Shown here piece by piece: positions 13,176 to 16,330 of a stretch of DNA of 16,330 nucleotides (position 1 is the stretch's first letter; each line of letters starts with the position of its first letter). The notes below the pieces were generated by a model. It saw only the letters and a list, made by a program, of their open reading frames with translations. It had not been told where the DNA came from and did not search any database. Position numbers and translations under genes: made by a program. This DNA comes from an uncultured Ruminococcus sp. (GTDB lineage Bacteria > Bacillota > Clostridia > Oscillospirales > Acutalibacteraceae), in the NCBI GenBank assembly GCA_910585865.1, contig CAJUGO010000025.1, positions 1-16,330 of the forward strand, given 5' to 3'.

Positions 13176-13358
13176 TTAGATTTCTTCCTTGCTTTCACCA
13201 ATCTCATACAATCTGCTCATTTGATAATCAGCAGATGCAGAAATGTCCCGCACACTTTTAAGTCGCCTGACAACATCAGTCATAACTCTAAGCTGTAAAT
13301 CTTTAAACAGTTTTTCAATGGAAACCGGTATACTTTCAATTTCTTCAGGTGTAAACAT
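13176..13358 (-). pseudogene. minor head protein, N-terminal part ending at an in-frame TAA
   Basis: The frame opens at ATG 13358 (MFTPEEIESIPVSIEKLFKD), overlapping the TGA of the portal gene (TGATG), and stops after 60 codons at TAA 13178-13176 (...LYEIGESKEEI, stop). A single base change from CAA, AAA or GAA to TAA would explain it, as the frame goes on unbroken to 12174. An upstream TTG at 13361 is a less likely start. Either the prophage lost this gene, or the stop is read through, or the base is wrong in the assembly. Confidence 0.82.
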
Positions 13359-14725
13359 CAATCAATCACCTGCGCTGTCTGCGGCAAATTTTCTCGTGCA
13401 GTTTCAATATCCTCACCCCTCCATTTACTTCTATATTCATCAGGTCTAAGCGTTCCGTTTGCAAGATCTTGCTGATCCTGTTTGCGCTCCTCTCGTTCAT
13501 CAGTAAGAATACTGTCTTTAAAATCACAATTGAATTTATATCCGCTTTTGGTCATTGAGTTATAAAACGCAAGCGCATATACCAAATCGTCAAGGCAGTC
13601 CTTAAGATTTTCTTGAATTGCTGTAACCGTATTGTATTTTCTCTGCTTTGAAGCCAGTACTTCTGTTGCAGTTTTATCAACGAATTGGGGATTTGAAAGG
13701 TCACCATAGGCTAAACCAACCGCAAATTCAATATTTCGTTTGTACTCTTCCAAACCGGATATAATATCAGCTTGTCTGAACTGGGGCGAAAACTCTTTGT
13801 AAAAATCCTCTCCGTTTGAACCTTCTGAAAGATTTATCCCTTTATACAATCTTTCATTAAGCTTTGGCATTTCAAATTTTTTTAGACCTTCAATGGTTCG
13901 AATAGGTTCAAGCGCAGACTGGTCGATAAGTACCGTGCGTTCACCTGATTCAAACTCCCAGTCTAACCTGCTAAATTGTATATCTGCCAGCCTAATCAAA
14001 TCAATTGCAGAATCGAATATCGACACACCGCAATGACTGCCGTCAATTTTGTTATCAATGGGATTTCTGTAATATCCGAATGCAGGACGATTCATCATAG
14101 GGTAACTTGTAAACGGTGCAAGGTTTTTCCATTCATCAACATAAAAAATAGGAATTTCTTCGCCCAATGTGTTTGCATTATTCGACACGTATGATTTATT
14201 GGTAATTACAAGACCGTTTTCGTGATCAAGGTTATGATATTCAAGACGTGTATAATAATTGTCGCCAATATTCTTAAATTCAGGGAATATAACTTTTATT
14301 AATCTGCCCCCACTGTCATACTCAACTGGAATAAACGCATTTGCTGCTACATACTGAACTCTGTCACCGCCAATTGGTTTAATCACCATAGCGCCAGTTG
14401 CAAGTCCTCTCTGCAAATAAATACCAATATTACGTTTAGCTTTCTGAAAAACATTGTCAAGCTTTGGTACTGTCACACTTGCCGTCATTTCATTAATCAC
14501 GGTATTTGAAAATTCTCGAGTAATAGATTGTTCAAGTTTTAAACTTTTGACATCTTTATCAACCCAATACGATCTGCCCGAATAACAGTCCTGCCACACT
14601 CTGATACAGTCGAGCATTTCTTTAGAAATTGCAGGCTTTATATTAAGTGCCGTCTGTATATTTTTTATCGGAAACAATCTTTTGTACACCCCCTTAATAA
14701 AATTTATAAAATCTATCTTACTCAC
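13358..14725 (-). CDS. portal protein (A118 / SPP1 gp6-type)
   Basis: A 455-residue portal protein starting at GTG 14725 (VSKIDFINFIKGVYKRLFPI); the frame is open to 14770, but that section overlaps the terminase gene and does not resemble portals. The N-terminal text NIQTALNIKPAISKEMLDCI and DCYSGRSYWVDKDV, then LEQSITREFSNTVINEMTAS, is characteristic of A118-type portals; the middle has the long helix region, and DKTATEVLASKQRKYNTVTA is the familiar portal late motif. It forms the dodecameric ring for DNA entry, between terminase and minor head genes. Start and stop both overlap neighbours (8 nt with the terminase stop, one base with the minor head start). Confidence 0.9.
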   Translation of the reverse strand: MSKIDFINFIKGVYKRLFPIKNIQTALNIKPAISKEMLDCIRVWQDCYSGRSYWVDKDVKSLKLEQSITREFSNTVINEMTASVTVPKLDNVFQKAKRNIGIYLQRGLATGAMVIKPIGGDRVQYVAANAFIPVEYDSGGRLIKVIFPEFKNIGDNYYTRLEYHNLDHENGLVITNKSYVSNNANTLGEEIPIFYVDEWKNLAPFTSYPMMNRPAFGYYRNPIDNKIDGSHCGVSIFDSAIDLIRLADIQFSRLDWEFESGERTVLIDQSALEPIRTIEGLKKFEMPKLNERLYKGINLSEGSNGEDFYKEFSPQFRQADIISGLEEYKRNIEFAVGLAYGDLSNPQFVDKTATEVLASKQRKYNTVTAIQENLKDCLDDLVYALAFYNSMTKSGYKFNCDFKDSILTDEREERKQDQQDLANGTLRPDEYRSKWRGEDIETARENLPQTAQVID

Positions 14726-16330
14726 CTCTTCGCTTCCAAATCCTGTTTGTTGCATATCTTGTAGCATCAATATGATGGTTGTTTTTATCAGGATAGCCGC
14801 TAATTATATTACCGTCCTTGTCACGCTCATACTCATATTCTAAAAATTCACGAGCCGTTTCAGGACACCGTCTATTGTCAATTATAATTGCAGATAATGA
14901 CTGAAGCCATTTCATTGAATATTCAACTGAACCCGAACCCTTTTCGGCTGGTCTAGCTAATAATCCATATGCTCTGTAGTCCCCGATAGATTTATTTTCT
15001 GCACTGTCGCATGTAATCAAATCATTAGCAGTAACACCGTGTTCGTTTACAAGAATTTTCGCTGTTTGCTCATTACTTTTTTTGTTACAGTGATACTCAT
15101 CAAAAATAATCAGTTCGTGACGGCTTGCTATATAAGTCATATTGTTATAGGCAAACGGGTCAGGATACCAGCCCCAGTCAACTCCCTTATACAATCTGTC
15201 GAAATTCGCAATTTCTTCATCGGTTACTTCACGAATAATAACGTTATCAAATACATTGCCGCCTGTTCCGTTTGCAATTCCCATATACTCGTTATCATAC
15301 GCGGTTGGATTAGTTTCTTTAAGAAATTGCGCATCATCAATAAAAGGCTTTCCGAGCCACTGTTTCGGAACAGATAAGTAATTGCTCTCAACGACGAGCC
15401 TGTCCATTCTAGGAATTTTAATATATTTATTTGCCCAGTTCTGAGCCGATTTAGGAGGATTAAAAGATTTGAACTTATAAGCCTTGTCACCGCCTCTGAT
15501 GACAGACTGTTCAATCTTTCGCACAGCTTCCGGACCTGTAAACTGATCTAGCTCCTCGAACCACACAATACCTATATATCCAAAAGGCACTTTAATTGAT
15601 TTAATTTTATTCGGATCATCAGCACCGCGGAAATAAATCTTTTGTCCTGTGCTTATTTTAGTAATTTCAAGGGGACTTACCGTTGCCTTATATTCAGCCG
15701 ATAAATCTAAAGCCTCAATAGCCCACAACATTTGTTGATATACTGATGTCCGCAGGGTTTCACCTACCTGACGTAAAATACAGGCATGCATATCACTATG
15801 TTTTTCAATTAAGTCAATAACTTCAAGACTGACAAAAGATGATTTTGTTGAACCACGACCACCGGGGAAAACATACTCTGAATGTTCCTCATTTTCTATA
15901 TCAAAAAGCACCGACGAAAACGACGGTGCTATCATATTAGCAGGTATGCCTTTGTATTCATTTTTGTTGACAATTGGCTGTTCTGTCTTCTGTTGCTCAA
16001 TTTTTAAATGAGCCTTATCCATTTTTATTTTGTGATTTATGTAAATATCATCCTGAATTATGTTTCTTAACTCTTTAACGGAATTCACATCACCTGTTTT
16101 TGCCTTTGCGAGCAATGCCGCATTAACTATAAGCAGATTATTAACTATGTCCTCATCAAGATTATTAGTGTCAATTCCCATATCAACGAGCAGTTCCCAA
16201 TCCGTTTGAGTATTTGCAGGCAATTCAAGCAGCATTTCCATCATCTGCTTCATAGACTTTTTACGGCGGCGAACCTCACCCGATGCTTTGCCACCTTTTG
16301 AGGTGATTTTTCTTTGTTCGCTCTTTGTTC
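14718..16330 (-). CDS. terL: terminase, small-subunit-like N-terminus fused to large subunit (open at right edge)
   Basis: An open frame without a stop up to the window edge. The first ATG visible is at 16253, but the same frame continues upstream with TKSEQRKITSKGGKASGEVR followed by RRKKS, which resembles the start of terminase small subunits. The small-subunit-like region continues to about 70 residues after that ATG (MMEMLLELPANTQTDWELLV, then NNLLIVNAALLAKAKTGDVN). From there the large subunit follows: Walker A GGRGSTKS at 131-138, Walker B YIGIVWFEEL at 226-235, and RNaseH-like nuclease acids at D359 (VDWGW), D416 (TCDSAE) and D496 (HHIDATRY); numbering is from ATG 16253. It packages DNA at the portal. 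The stop overlaps the portal start by 8 nt. In most phages the two subunits are separate genes. Confidence 0.9.
   Translation of the reverse strand, partial: TKSEQRKITSKGGKASGEVRRRKKSMKQMMEMLLELPANTQTDWELLVDMGIDTNNLDEDIVNNLLIVNAALLAKAKTGDVNSVKELRNIIQDDIYINHKIKMDKAHLKIEQQKTEQPIVNKNEYKGIPANMIAPSFSSVLFDIENEEHSEYVFPGGRGSTKSSFVSLEVIDLIEKHSDMHACILRQVGETLRTSVYQQMLWAIEALDLSAEYKATVSPLEITKISTGQKIYFRGADDPNKIKSIKVPFGYIGIVWFEELDQFTGPEAVRKIEQSVIRGGDKAYKFKSFNPPKSAQNWANKYIKIPRMDRLVVESNYLSVPKQWLGKPFIDDAQFLKETNPTAYDNEYMGIANGTGGNVFDNVIIREVTDEEIANFDRLYKGVDWGWYPDPFAYNNMTYIASRHELIIFDEYHCNKKSNEQTAKILVNEHGVTANDLITCDSAENKSIGDYRAYGLLARPAEKGSGSVEYSMKWLQSLSAIIIDNRRCPETAREFLEYEYERDKDGNIISGYPDKNNHHIDATRYATNRIWKRRGE

Noticed and set aside
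13176..13178. TAA reassigned to a sense codon
   Set aside because: Other genes end at TAA, TGA or TAG at normal places and none has internal TAA, so a changed genetic code does not fit.

Overview
The window is about 16 kb of the late structural region of a tailed, siphovirus-type temperate phage or prophage of a low-GC Firmicute, most likely a gut or rumen Clostridia member. The order of the genes and several protein families (Gp15 tail protein, two minor capsid families, GP20-type scaffold, A118-type portal) match the Listeria phage A118 type of head and tail module. Nearly all structural genes lie on the minus strand, so the operon reads from right to left. I assigned families by reading the sequence, with no database search.

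Right to left: a terminase ORF with a small-subunit-like N-terminus joined to the large subunit, open at the right edge (14718-16330); portal (13358-14725); a minor head protein split by an in-frame TAA (12174-13358); a strong terminator (12104-12138); scaffold (11414-12013); major capsid (10438-11406); four small connector or minor capsid genes (8718-10422); major tail tube (8203-8706); two tail-assembly genes, the second of Gp15 type (7178-8151). After the accessory block described next, the left part holds the tape measure (2012-4670, broken into two frames at a run of ten A), a small conserved tail protein, a tail hub-like protein and the start of a tail fibre or baseplate gene (1-276).

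Between Gp15 and the tape measure sits an accessory block of about 2.5 kb (4700-7180) that is unlike the structural operon. It holds (a) its own consensus promoter and two membrane-anchored 'moron' genes that share a KKWWFW membrane anchor; (b) a compact convergent locus that looks like a type I toxin-antitoxin pair: a 21-residue hydrophobic, lysine-tailed peptide on the minus strand and an antisense RNA of about 97 nt on the plus strand with a perfect TTGACA/TATAAT promoter and a terminator; (c) a four-repeat, three-spacer CRISPR mini-array with type I-C-like 32-33 nt repeats, no cas genes in view, and a 170-nt structured leader with its own plus-strand promoter.

The CRISPR mini-array next to the toxin-antitoxin locus is the most striking part of the window. 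My reading is that the phage carries crRNAs that could be used by a host Cas machine against competing elements, with the toxin-antitoxin pair helping to keep the block in place. This resembles the CRISPR-adjacent type I toxin-antitoxin pairs described in Clostridioides difficile. The array and antitoxin RNA are transcribed against the late operon, and the tape measure seems to have its own promoter and a leader hairpin downstream of the block. Two structural genes carry disabling changes (the TAA and the homopolymer frameshift), so the element may be a decaying prophage, or these may be sequencing errors or recoding events.
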